From: Streptococcus suis
Lineage (GTDB): Bacteria > Bacillota > Bacilli > Lactobacillales > Streptococcaceae
Length of the DNA: 64,000 nt
Assembly: GCF_017601095.1 (NCBI RefSeq)
Contig: NZ_JAGFUX010000001.1
Coordinates: 1-64,000, forward strand
Direction of reading: 5' to 3'
A model generated the notes under the pieces. It was given only the letters and a program-made list of their open reading frames with translations, did not search any database and was not told the origin of the DNA. Position numbers and translations under genes: made by a program. Each line of letters starts with the position of its first letter. The stretch's first letter is position 1. This document shows positions 17,080 to 24,423 of this stretch, piece after piece.

Positions 17080-18948
17080 ATGAAATATTTTGAAGTTGAG
17101 TTAACAAATCCTGATGAATTTTTAAAACAACAAACAGAAGATTTTGTGAAAGCTAATCGTTGGCTACTTATGGAGGAGGGCGAAACATATTATCTAATTA
17201 CGCAAGATGATTACAGTAGGAGAGAAATGATTGAAAAATTTAGAAGTGTTTTTGAGAAAAAGGTTTATCTGGATAAGTTTGAGAAGTTGACGGAAACTGA
17301 TTTTTTAAAAAAGCTCGAGAAAAGTCATCGTGCTGACCTGATCAAATTTTTACTCAATAGTCGTAATGATACACAGTATTCAATGATGATACCTAACGCT
17401 GAAAAGTTAGAGGAATTAAATAGTATTATTGGTTTAACAGATTTTAAAAATGCAATAAAAGAACTCGTTGCCTATTTATCATTCCAAGATAAAATAAATA
17501 GTCTCGAGAAGCAAAGGCATTATTATATTTTTACAGGTGAACAAGGTTCAGGGCGAAAATTTGCCATCCAATTCTTGGAATCTTTATTTGGCTTGCGAGC
17601 AGTTGTCGCGAACTGTAAAGAGTTTTTCCTTCCTAAAATAACAAATGAAGATTTTCCTGTGGTTTACGATTATTTCTCGGCAAGAGCAAGGCCAAAAATT
17701 GAATTTTTTGAAAGTCTTCGCCAACATGAAGGGCACACATTAGCTATTTTTATGACTAATAATTTTAAGGAGGCGAAGTCAATTGAAAAAGAGCTGTCAG
17801 AAACAGCCTATAGGATTTCAATTGTTCCTTTCCCAGATTACCAGCAAGAAGAGCTAGCATCTATTGGTAGGATGATGCTAGCAAAGAAAATGATTCGCGT
17901 TAACGATGATGATTTTAGAAATGTGATATCCAAAAAGTCGAGTATAAACAATGCAAGAGATATTCGACAATTTGTTCAAGAGATTATCGAGTTCGCTGTC
18001 CAAAGTGGGTTCGATCCCTCTGAGGAAAATGAGATACATTTAGAAAATTTTTTAATCACTCCTGAAAGTCAGATTGGACTCCAGAAGACGCCAGAAGATA
18101 CTTTGCAAGAATTGATAGGATTGAAAGCAGTCAAAAATTTATTGTCTCAGCAAATAGCTTTCAATAAAGTCAACTATCTTAGAAAACAGTATGGAGTTAT
18201 CAACGAAACTAGTAACCATCATCTTGTTTTTTCTGGAAATCCTGGTACAGGAAAGACAGAAGTTGCAAGACTTTATACAAAGATTTTGTATAATAACAAG
18301 ATCATTCAAGAAGATAAATTGGTTGAAGTAGGCCGTGCGGATCTAATTGGAGAGTATATTGGTAGTACTGCTCCCAAAGTTAAAAACGTATTTGCTAAAG
18401 CTAAAGGTGGTGTTCTTTTTATTGATGAAGCCTACAGTTTAATTCCTAGGCACGAAAAAGATTATGGACATGAAGCTATTGCGACAATTATTCAGGAGAT
18501 GGAAAATCGGAGAGATGAGGTCTTAGTTATTTTTGCGGGCTACGAGGATTTGATGAAGGAGTTTCTTGATATAAACCCAGGTCTATCTTCAAGGATTTCT
18601 CAGGAAATCATATTTGAAGACTACTCTTCTGACGAACTCTTTGCTATCCTCGAACTAATGATTTCGAGAAAACAATATCAATTGACGGATGACTGTAAGA
18701 ACAAACTATGCCATCACTTTTCAGAGCTAAAACCCGATAGTCATTTTGGGAATGCTCGCTATGTCCGAAAACTTGTTGATCATATTATTGTTTGCCAGGC
18801 TCAGAGGGTTATCAATATGGAGGATAGTCATTTGTCAAGTCTAGAGATTTTGAGTCTAGTGACACTAGAGGATATTGAGAATGCTCTGGAAAGTTTTGAA
18901 AGAAATAGTCAAATCTCAACTCCAGTAATTGGATTTGGTAGATACTGA
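17080..18948 (+). CDS. Tandem AAA+ ATPase, CbxX/CfxQ (SpoVK-like)
   Basis: 622 residues from ATG 17080 (GAGGGA upstream). After a ~120-residue N-terminal region come two AAA+ modules. The first has a degenerate P-loop (TGEQGSGRKFA; Lys of GKT is Arg) and no clear Walker B. The second is canonical CbxX type: GNPGTGKTEVARL, pore-like EYIGSTAPK, Walker B VLFIDEAYSL and sensor/Arg-finger region GLSSRISQEI. CbxX proteins are ring remodellers. Here it heads a cluster of replication-protein-like genes and has an operator-like palindrome 52 bp upstream, so a remodeller of replication or invading complexes is plausible (inference). Confidence 0.8.
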   Translation: MKYFEVELTNPDEFLKQQTEDFVKANRWLLMEEGETYYLITQDDYSRREMIEKFRSVFEKKVYLDKFEKLTETDFLKKLEKSHRADLIKFLLNSRNDTQYSMMIPNAEKLEELNSIIGLTDFKNAIKELVAYLSFQDKINSLEKQRHYYIFTGEQGSGRKFAIQFLESLFGLRAVVANCKEFFLPKITNEDFPVVYDYFSARARPKIEFFESLRQHEGHTLAIFMTNNFKEAKSIEKELSETAYRISIVPFPDYQQEELASIGRMMLAKKMIRVNDDDFRNVISKKSSINNARDIRQFVQEIIEFAVQSGFDPSEENEIHLENFLITPESQIGLQKTPEDTLQELIGLKAVKNLLSQQIAFNKVNYLRKQYGVINETSNHHLVFSGNPGTGKTEVARLYTKILYNNKIIQEDKLVEVGRADLIGEYIGSTAPKVKNVFAKAKGGVLFIDEAYSLIPRHEKDYGHEAIATIIQEMENRRDEVLVIFAGYEDLMKEFLDINPGLSSRISQEIIFEDYSSDELFAILELMISRKQYQLTDDCKNKLCHHFSELKPDSHFGNARYVRKLVDHIIVCQAQRVINMEDSHLSSLEILSLVTLEDIENALESFERNSQISTPVIGFGRY

Positions 18949-19023
18949 AATGATATTTTTAACGGAACTATTAATCTAGAAATGGTGGAATGCTTGAATA
19001 TAAACTATTAGAGGTGGTCAAAA

Positions 19024-19845
19024 ATGATGAAATTCGAAGCTGAAAAGTTGAAGGAATTAAAATGTAGTGGCTTGGAGACAGGCTTTTATGACTTTGATAT
19101 GTTAACAACTGGTTTGCATGAGGGGCAGCTAATCATCTTGGCAGCTCGTCCTGCAATTGGGAAAACAGCTTTTGCTCTAAATATAGCTCAAAATGTGGCT
19201 CGAAGTTCGAAAAAAGCTGTAGTATTCTTTTCTCTTGAGACGCAGGAGAAAATCCTCGTAAAACGGCTCCTAGCTGATCAGGAGGAACACACACAGCAAC
19301 ATACCATTACACGGAAAAAAATGGTTGAGGACTTGAAGAGGCATTCCATTGTTCAGAGTCAGCTGACAGATTTTCCTATTTTTATTGATGACTCAGTCGG
19401 ATTAAGGGTTACAGATATTAGGGATAAGGTAGGGCGTTTAGCCAATAAGACGAACGGGCTGGGGTTAATTATCATTGACTATCTCCAGCTAATCCAAGGA
19501 TCACGGTTGGAAAATCGTCAGCAGGAAGTATCTGAAATCGTACATCAGTTGAAAATCCTTGCTAAGGAATTGAAAGTGCCAGTTATCGCTCTGTCTCAGG
19601 TCTGTCGTAGCGTTGAGCAACGGGAGGACAAGAGGCCGATTTCGAGTGATTTGCGGGAGTTAGAGACTAGTATGGAGCAGGATGCTGATATTATCGCTTT
19701 TCTCTATCGTGATGACTACTACCAAGAGAAAACAGTCTGTCAGGCGGAATGTAATCTGACGGAGCTAATTATTAGAAAGAATCAGAACGGGAGACTTGGG
19801 ACGGTAAAGCTTTATTTTTACAAGGATTTGAATCGTTTTTTGTAA
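19024..19845 (+). CDS. DnaB-like RecA-fold ATPase (C-terminal domain only)
   Basis: 273 residues covering only the ATPase domain of replicative helicase DnaB; the primase-binding N-terminal domain is absent. Walker A is AARPAIGKTAFALNIA (GRPSMGKT in DnaB), Walker B GLIIIDYLQLI. The DnaB blocks VPVIALSQVCRSVEQREDKRP and QDADIIAFLYRDDYY are intact. The ATPase is therefore probably active but unlikely to recruit DnaG. It follows the AAA+ gene by 75 bp, probably in one transcript. It may interact with, compete with or sense the host or phage helicase. Confidence 0.85.
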   Translation: MMKFEAEKLKELKCSGLETGFYDFDMLTTGLHEGQLIILAARPAIGKTAFALNIAQNVARSSKKAVVFFSLETQEKILVKRLLADQEEHTQQHTITRKKMVEDLKRHSIVQSQLTDFPIFIDDSVGLRVTDIRDKVGRLANKTNGLGLIIIDYLQLIQGSRLENRQQEVSEIVHQLKILAKELKVPVIALSQVCRSVEQREDKRPISSDLRELETSMEQDADIIAFLYRDDYYQEKTVCQAECNLTELIIRKNQNGRLGTVKLYFYKDLNRFL

Positions 19846-19896
19846 AAATATTAACCTTGAAAAAGTCGGGAAATCATTGAATAGGGACTACTTGAG

Positions 19897-19922
19897 GTGT
19901 TATAATGTTTCTAAGGAATTGA
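19897..19922 (+). promoter_or_regulatory. Promoter of the WYL regulator gene
   Basis: TATAAT (~19901-19906) precedes ATG 19930, with AATTGAGG (~19916-19923) as ribosome site. There is no GACAA-N3-TTGTC palindrome here, unlike upstream of the flanking operons. Confidence 0.5.
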
Positions 19923-19929
19923 GGTAAAT

Positions 19930-20880
19930 ATGAACGATCAAGAACGCTTACTAACGATTTTTCTACGTTTGCAATCAGGTGCTCATCTTTCTAAGTTACA
20001 GTTAGCACATGAGTTTGGAGTTAGTGAAAAAACGATTCAGAGAGATTTTTCTCTTTTAGGGAATTTCTTGGAATCACAGCCAATAGTTGCAGCGGAACTT
20101 GCCTATGATGCGAAATACCATACCCGTTACCTAAAAGGGAAATCATTATTTAATAAAAAGGATATTTTGGTCATATCAAAGATTTTATTAGAGAACCGTT
20201 CTTTGAATAAGGATGAAAATAAGTCTCTTATCGATAGTTTATTTGCATTGGTTTCTAAAGACGAACAAAAAGAGATTTATCAGATTATTGCAAGTGAATT
20301 GCTAAATTATGCGCCATTGTCTGATACTCAAAATCGGATTGATAAAATTTGGGAATGGTCGGAAATGATACGTAAAGAGTTGGTTCTAGATATTCGGTAT
20401 CAGTCACCTTATAATTCCGAAAAACAACATAGGATTCTTCCTGTATCGCTATACTATGATGTACATTACTTTTATGTTGTAGCGTTTAATTTGACTTTTG
20501 AATCGTACATGACCTTAAAATTGGATAGAATTTTAGATTGGAAAGTATCTACGGAAAAGAAACCACAGATTTCTTATGGGGAGAAGTTTCGTGATGGAGA
20601 AGTACGGAACAAACGCGTTGATCCATTTATGGGACGAGAGTTGACGATTAGAATTCAATTTGCTTATGACCCTACCATTGTAACGGATCAATTTCCAACC
20701 GCTAGGATTATTGAACATACACCCGAAGGAGTTATCATTGAATTTATCAGTCAAGACACACCAGGATTGAAACGTTGGTTGTTGAGTCAAGCAGATGCTT
20801 TAACAGTTTTATCACCTCAATCTTTAGTAAATGACATGAAGAATTTTCTTAAAAGAATGCAGCAAAATTATGACAAGTAG
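19930..20880 (+). CDS. WYL-domain transcriptional regulator
   Basis: 316 residues. The N-terminal HTH (RLLTIFLRLQSG...VSEKTIQRDFSLL, ~1-60) is followed by a WYL domain (~140-230; LDIRYQSPYN, ILPVSLYYDVHYFYVVAFN, LKLDRILDW) and a WCX-type C-terminus. WYL regulators sense ligands, often nucleic acids or nucleotides, and control phage-defence and DNA-damage operons (BrxR/CapW type). It sits between two operons that share a palindrome, making it the natural candidate to bind it. Confidence 0.9.
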   Translation: MNDQERLLTIFLRLQSGAHLSKLQLAHEFGVSEKTIQRDFSLLGNFLESQPIVAAELAYDAKYHTRYLKGKSLFNKKDILVISKILLENRSLNKDENKSLIDSLFALVSKDEQKEIYQIIASELLNYAPLSDTQNRIDKIWEWSEMIRKELVLDIRYQSPYNSEKQHRILPVSLYYDVHYFYVVAFNLTFESYMTLKLDRILDWKVSTEKKPQISYGEKFRDGEVRNKRVDPFMGRELTIRIQFAYDPTIVTDQFPTARIIEHTPEGVIIEFISQDTPGLKRWLLSQADALTVLSPQSLVNDMKNFLKRMQQNYDK

Positions 20881-20888
20881 ATCAGGTG

Positions 20889-20919
20889 GACAAATATTGT
20901 CTATGGAATCTTTTATAAT
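20889..20919 (+). promoter_or_regulatory. Promoter of the DnaA-like operon with GACAA-N3-TTGTC palindrome
   Basis: GACAAATATTGTC (20889-20901) lies 12 bp before TATAAT (20914-20919). There is no -35 at normal spacing, suggesting control at this palindrome. Half-sites and spacer length equal those at 17015-17027. AGAGG (~20937) is the ribosome site for ATG 20950. Confidence 0.65.
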
Positions 20920-20949
20920 AAACTTATCAAGAAAAAAGAGGTATAAAAG

Positions 20950-21414
20950 ATGAAACTACTTAACAAGAATCAGACATTTGAGAATTTCTCGGTCAATGAT
21001 AGAAATGCTTGGGCTTTTGCAGCATTAAAGAAAGTTATTGAGGATAAGAATTACTTTAATCCGGTTTATATATACGGTGAAGAAGGAGTTGGGAAATCGC
21101 ACTTGCTAAATGCCACAAACAATGCCCTACTATCTGAACAAAATAAGGTAATCTTGTTAACAGCAGAAAGTTTAACCTATCATTTAGTAGAAAATCTTAC
21201 AAATTCCGAATTTGACTATATCTTAATTGATGATTTGAATCTAATGCCTAAAGATGACATTCTTGAAGAGCAACTCGCAATGCTCATTGAAGAAAACAAA
21301 AAACAATTGGTTATTACATCAACTATTTCCCCAAATAGCCTGGAAGTTTCTAGCAAATTACAGAAACGGTTACAATGGGGATTAACAACAAGCATGGTTT
21401 CAGAAACTCAATGA
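20950..21414 (+). CDS. DnaA-like AAA+ protein lacking the DNA-binding domain
   Basis: 154 residues matching part of DnaA domain III: FENFSVNDRNAWAFAALK, Walker A YIYGEEGVGKSHLLNA, Walker B YILIDDLNLM and the box VII-like LQKRLQWGLTTSM with a candidate Arg finger. Domains I and IV (oriC binding) are missing. It resembles a Hda- or DnaC-like DnaA paralogue. It could join or block DnaA filaments, or load/unload a helicase, notably the DnaB-like protein of this cluster (inference). Confidence 0.8.
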   Translation: MKLLNKNQTFENFSVNDRNAWAFAALKKVIEDKNYFNPVYIYGEEGVGKSHLLNATNNALLSEQNKVILLTAESLTYHLVENLTNSEFDYILIDDLNLMPKDDILEEQLAMLIEENKKQLVITSTISPNSLEVSSKLQKRLQWGLTTSMVSETQ

Positions 21415-21457
21415 AATGATAAATAGATTTTACTCAAATAGAAAGGAGATTATTAAC

Positions 21458-21577
21458 ATGCAAGAATGGATCGTTGTTGATCAGTTTGGCAATATAATTG
21501 CTCAAGGCTTCTACGATAAACAATCAGCTGAATTTTATGCAAAAAATATTCCAAATGCTAGTGTAGTGAAGAAGTAG
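21458..21577 (+). CDS. 39-residue hypothetical protein
   Basis: Short frame beginning MQEWIVVDQFGNIIAQGFYD with GAAAGGAGA ~8 nt upstream and its stop 7 bp before the exonuclease-like gene. It looks like a small beta-hairpin protein. No family recognised. Spacing and ribosome site support translation as part of the operon. Confidence 0.55.
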   Translation: MQEWIVVDQFGNIIAQGFYDKQSAEFYAKNIPNASVVKK

Positions 21578-21584
21578 GTGAAAA

Positions 21585-22115
21585 ATGGTTCAGGAAGTAC
21601 AAAAAAATGATTTCCAATTAGGTGACTATGTGGTATTTGACATCGCGACATCAGGTCTATCTCCAAAAGGTTCATCTTTGCTTGGAATCTTTGCTATCAA
21701 AATTGAAAATGGAGAGATAGTTGAACGGTTTAGAAGAATTGTCAAATTGCAGGGCGAATTGTCAAAATTTATTACTGATTTAACGAAAATAACCAATGAA
21801 ATGATTAAGGTGGGAGAACCTGAGGAACAGGTGTTAAATGATTTTCAAGTATTTTGTGGTAATTTGACCCTTGTTGCCCATAATGCAGAGTTTGAAGTGA
21901 ACTTTTTGAATTATAATTTTCAAAAGTATGGTTTTCAAGCCTTGAATCAACCGGTGATTGATTCACTAGCATTAGTACGGAAGACTTACCCAGAATTAAA
22001 ACGTTATTCTTTGACACGATTAGCACAATTTTTTGACTTTGATACAAATAATCAAAATCCAGAATTTGGAGCTGAAAAGACACGAATGCTTATTGAAAAA
22101 CTCAGAGTGTTTTGA
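21585..22115 (+). CDS. PolC-like DEDD exonuclease domain, probably inactive
   Basis: 176 residues aligning by eye with the proofreading exonuclease of PolC: YVVFDIATSGLS, LTKITNEMI, LVAHNAEFEVNFLN, NPVIDSLALVRKTYP. Catalytic positions are changed: motif I D-x-E reads D-I-A, motif II Asp reads Glu (HNAEFE), and motif III His and Asp appear to be Gln and Gly (QNPEFGAEKT). Only the first Asp remains, so nuclease activity is unlikely. It may instead bind the clamp, the polymerase or DNA ends. It lies 7 bp after the 39-codon gene. Confidence 0.8.
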   Translation: MVQEVQKNDFQLGDYVVFDIATSGLSPKGSSLLGIFAIKIENGEIVERFRRIVKLQGELSKFITDLTKITNEMIKVGEPEEQVLNDFQVFCGNLTLVAHNAEFEVNFLNYNFQKYGFQALNQPVIDSLALVRKTYPELKRYSLTRLAQFFDFDTNNQNPEFGAEKTRMLIEKLRVF

Positions 22116-22169
22116 TAAAGTTAAGACGAGTTCTAATTTTTGATTGAATATAAGTTGAAAGGACTAACA

Positions 22170-22232
22170 ATGAACAAAAAAATCGATTCAGAAAATCAAA
22201 CAATTAAGGCTTATTTTGAAAGCAATGGATAA
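22170..22232 (+). CDS. Short frame, possibly a broken gene
   Basis: 20 codons (MNKKIDSENQTIKAYFESNG) with GAAAGGA 6 nt before ATG. In another frame the following bases read WINVNSQTDIWKGKIWLKLL, which looks like natural continuation, so a frameshift near 22227 is possible. Function unknown. Confidence 0.35.
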   Translation: MNKKIDSENQTIKAYFESNG

Positions 22233-22269
22233 ATGTTAATAGTCAGACAGATATTTGGAAAGGTAAAAT

Positions 22270-23148
22270 ATGGTTAAAATTATTAGGATAAATTTAAAAA
22301 CACATGCAGAGAATAGGAAAGATTTGATAGATTACTGTTTAAGTAACCACAAACAGTTTCTCGCCATCGGTTGGGCAGGTGAGTTTGAGACATTTGAAGC
22401 ATATTTTAATACTGTCAGACGTGGTATGAAAAGAATTAACCCAGTTTTAAATATTTTTAGAAATGTTGCAATCGATGATTTGTTCTGGACGAGGGATTTG
22501 GAGGGGAATTATTGGATTTGTCGCTCAAAAGGGAAAGCAGAAGCTTTTTTTAGTAAAGAGTTAGATATCGGTGCAGTGATTCCAGTTGAAGCTTATAAAG
22601 TAGGTTTGCAAGTTCCAGGGCAGATTAAAGCGTCTTTCAATAGGGCAAATGCAGGTACAGCTAATGAAATTCGAGATGCAATCATTGAGGAATACTCTAA
22701 AGCCACTTATAATAATTTATCTCAAACTGACCATTATCAAGTCAACCAGTTGCGAGGGAATTTGTTAGATAATCTACCCGATTTTGATTTAGAGGAGTTG
22801 GTTATCTCTTATATTCAAATTAAATATGATTATTATGTTCTTTCAAATTCTATTGCTAGTAAGTCGACAACTATAAAAATTGAATGTGAATTTTTGTCCC
22901 GTAATCCAGCAAATGTATCGAAGGCAGTTGTACAAGTCAAAGGTAAAAAAGCTGCTACTTTGGATGCGATGCAATTTTCAAGTTTTGTAGAAGCAGGTTA
23001 TAAGGTATTTCTATTTGCACCAAATGTAGAAAATGCAGAAAAGCTGAAGAATATTATTGTTATCACGCCAAGTGAATTACTTGATTTCTATAACACTAAT
23101 AAAATAATTTTGCCAACATCCATTACTCAATGGGAAAAATTATATTAA
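22270..23148 (+). CDS. Putative nuclease with PD-(D/E)XK-like C-terminus
   Basis: 292 residues, no family firmly recognised. The N-terminal half (FLAIGWAGEFETFEAY ... AIDDLFWTRDLEGNYWIC) recalls EVE-like or restriction-associated modules where a short strand reads D-x-x-W-x-R-D-x-x-G-x-Y. The C-terminal half has KIECEFLSRNP and KAVVQVKGKK followed by GYKVFLFAPN, resembling the E...QxK core of Mrr/PD-(D/E)XK nucleases. It could be a modification-sensing nuclease acting with the cluster, but this rests on motif resemblance only. Confidence 0.5.
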   Translation: MVKIIRINLKTHAENRKDLIDYCLSNHKQFLAIGWAGEFETFEAYFNTVRRGMKRINPVLNIFRNVAIDDLFWTRDLEGNYWICRSKGKAEAFFSKELDIGAVIPVEAYKVGLQVPGQIKASFNRANAGTANEIRDAIIEEYSKATYNNLSQTDHYQVNQLRGNLLDNLPDFDLEELVISYIQIKYDYYVLSNSIASKSTTIKIECEFLSRNPANVSKAVVQVKGKKAATLDAMQFSSFVEAGYKVFLFAPNVENAEKLKNIIVITPSELLDFYNTNKIILPTSITQWEKLY

Positions 23149-23170
23149 TCAAATTTAGATTGTTAACTAA

Positions 23171-23211
23171 AATGAAAAGCCATGAAATCAAGGCTTTTTG
23201 TCGTATTGAGG
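23171..23211 (+). repeat. Right copy of the imperfect direct repeat
   Basis: Matches 16709-16746 apart from two substitutions and three extra bases. It includes the start codon (23172) of the next gene and a weaker AAAAGCC/GGCTTTT hairpin. The two copies bracket the 17.0-23.1 kb cluster in the same orientation. Confidence 0.55.
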
Positions 23212-23534
23212 ATGGTGATATTCAGTTTAACTATGAACATATGATTTTCACCAAGGTTGGACATGAAAGCTATACAAAGGTAATGGGTATACAAGTTTGT
23301 CGGGCAAAAACTAGGGGAGCATTTTCTTTTTCAAAATCTGTTGGGGAGTAAAAAGGTATTGTTCAGGTAGGTCATAAAAATTTAAAAGAAACACTCTTAA
23401 CAATCATGAGTGATTGGAAATCTGATAAACGTTATAGGGTAGAGGGGATTCACATTCCTGAAGATAAGGCTTTTGTTTTTGAATTGAAGGATTTTGAGGA
23501 ACTATCTGACTTTCGTAAAAACGACAATAGATAG
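23172..23534 (+). pseudogene. Hypothetical gene split by an in-frame stop
   Basis: ATG 23172 opens a frame (MKSHEIKAFCRIEDGDIQFN...) that stops at TAA 23349-23351. The same frame then continues with natural-looking protein (VGHKNLKETLLTIMSDW ... GIHIPEDKAFVFELKDFEEL) to TAG 23532-23534. A single nonsense change explains it. About 120 codons in all; no family recognised. The first 59 codons may still be translated. Confidence 0.6.
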
Positions 23535-23643
23535 TAAGGAATGAAGATAAAAATTATTGGTAGGAGTACAACTATTGTATTCCTGCCATTTTCATATTCT
23601 TGCAAGGGGTTTCATGTTATAATATATTGTAGGAGGTAACTCT

Positions 23644-24195
23644 ATGAACGATAAAGTTACAAAAGTCAGACCAGCCTATCCTTTAGGAGAAGAGCCTAAT
23701 CTATGTATTCCTGAAAAATATAATGCCTACCATAGATTCCTACTGGGACGCTTAGGAACGAACCCACTCGTGGCTATATGTATGAATCCCTCAGCAGCTA
23801 ATGAGGACTATAGCGATCGTACAATCAACCGAATTATAAATGCTAGTAAAAAATTAGGATGTGATGGCTGGGTTGTCGCCAATGTTTACCCAGAGCGAGC
23901 TACCAATGCATCTGATTTAGATAAATTTAATTCTGAGCTTGTAGATGAAAACGTACGCATCATAATGGATTTTTTAATTCAGAATAAAATAACTGAAGTA
24001 TGGGGAGCCTGGGGGAATCTAGGTCACCCTTCCTTAGTACAAGGTAGAGATACACTACTATCGTTTTTCAAAGAAAGTGGTATTAGAGTTTACTCATTCG
24101 CGCCATTAACTAAGTGGGGACAACCTGTTCATCCGTTGAATCGGAGTGTTAAACAAAATATTTCAGAAAATGGAAAAATATATTTAACAATTTAG
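23644..24195 (+). CDS. DUF1643 domain protein
   Basis: 183 residues. DUF1643 signatures are plain: LVAICMNPSAANEDYSDRT, GWVVANVYPERATNA and EVWGAWGNLGHP. Biochemical function is unknown; the family is scattered on plasmids, phages and genomic islands. TATAAT-like sequence at ~23620 and GTAGGAGG at ~23630 form a clear promoter and ribosome site, so it is its own unit. Length is normal for the family. Confidence 0.85.
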   Translation: MNDKVTKVRPAYPLGEEPNLCIPEKYNAYHRFLLGRLGTNPLVAICMNPSAANEDYSDRTINRIINASKKLGCDGWVVANVYPERATNASDLDKFNSELVDENVRIIMDFLIQNKITEVWGAWGNLGHPSLVQGRDTLLSFFKESGIRVYSFAPLTKWGQPVHPLNRSVKQNISENGKIYLTI

Positions 24196-24204
24196 GTAAG
24201 TGAT

Positions 24205-24420
24205 ATGGAATTAACAGTTAGTACGAGAGATAGATTAGTCCAACTTTTGACATCGGAATATAGCGTACCTGATGAATTGGTAGACTGTGTCAAGGTTGCT
24301 ATTAAGCAGTATTCTACAAAAAATTATACAGATGATGCAATCGATAGAATGGTGAGAATCCCACAGAGTCTTTCTAAGGGGCTAGCATTACTTAGAGAAA
24401 GAAATGGGAAAATGATTTAA
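24205..24420 (+). CDS. 71-residue hypothetical protein
   Basis: Small acidic/basic protein beginning MELTVSTRDRLVQLLTSEY, starting 10 bp after the DUF1643 stop with a weak GGTAAGTG ribosome site. Predicted mostly helical. No family recognised. Spacing suggests co-transcription with the DUF1643 gene. Confidence 0.55.
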   Translation: MELTVSTRDRLVQLLTSEYSVPDELVDCVKVAIKQYSTKNYTDDAIDRMVRIPQSLSKGLALLRERNGKMI

Positions 24421-24423
24421 GTT

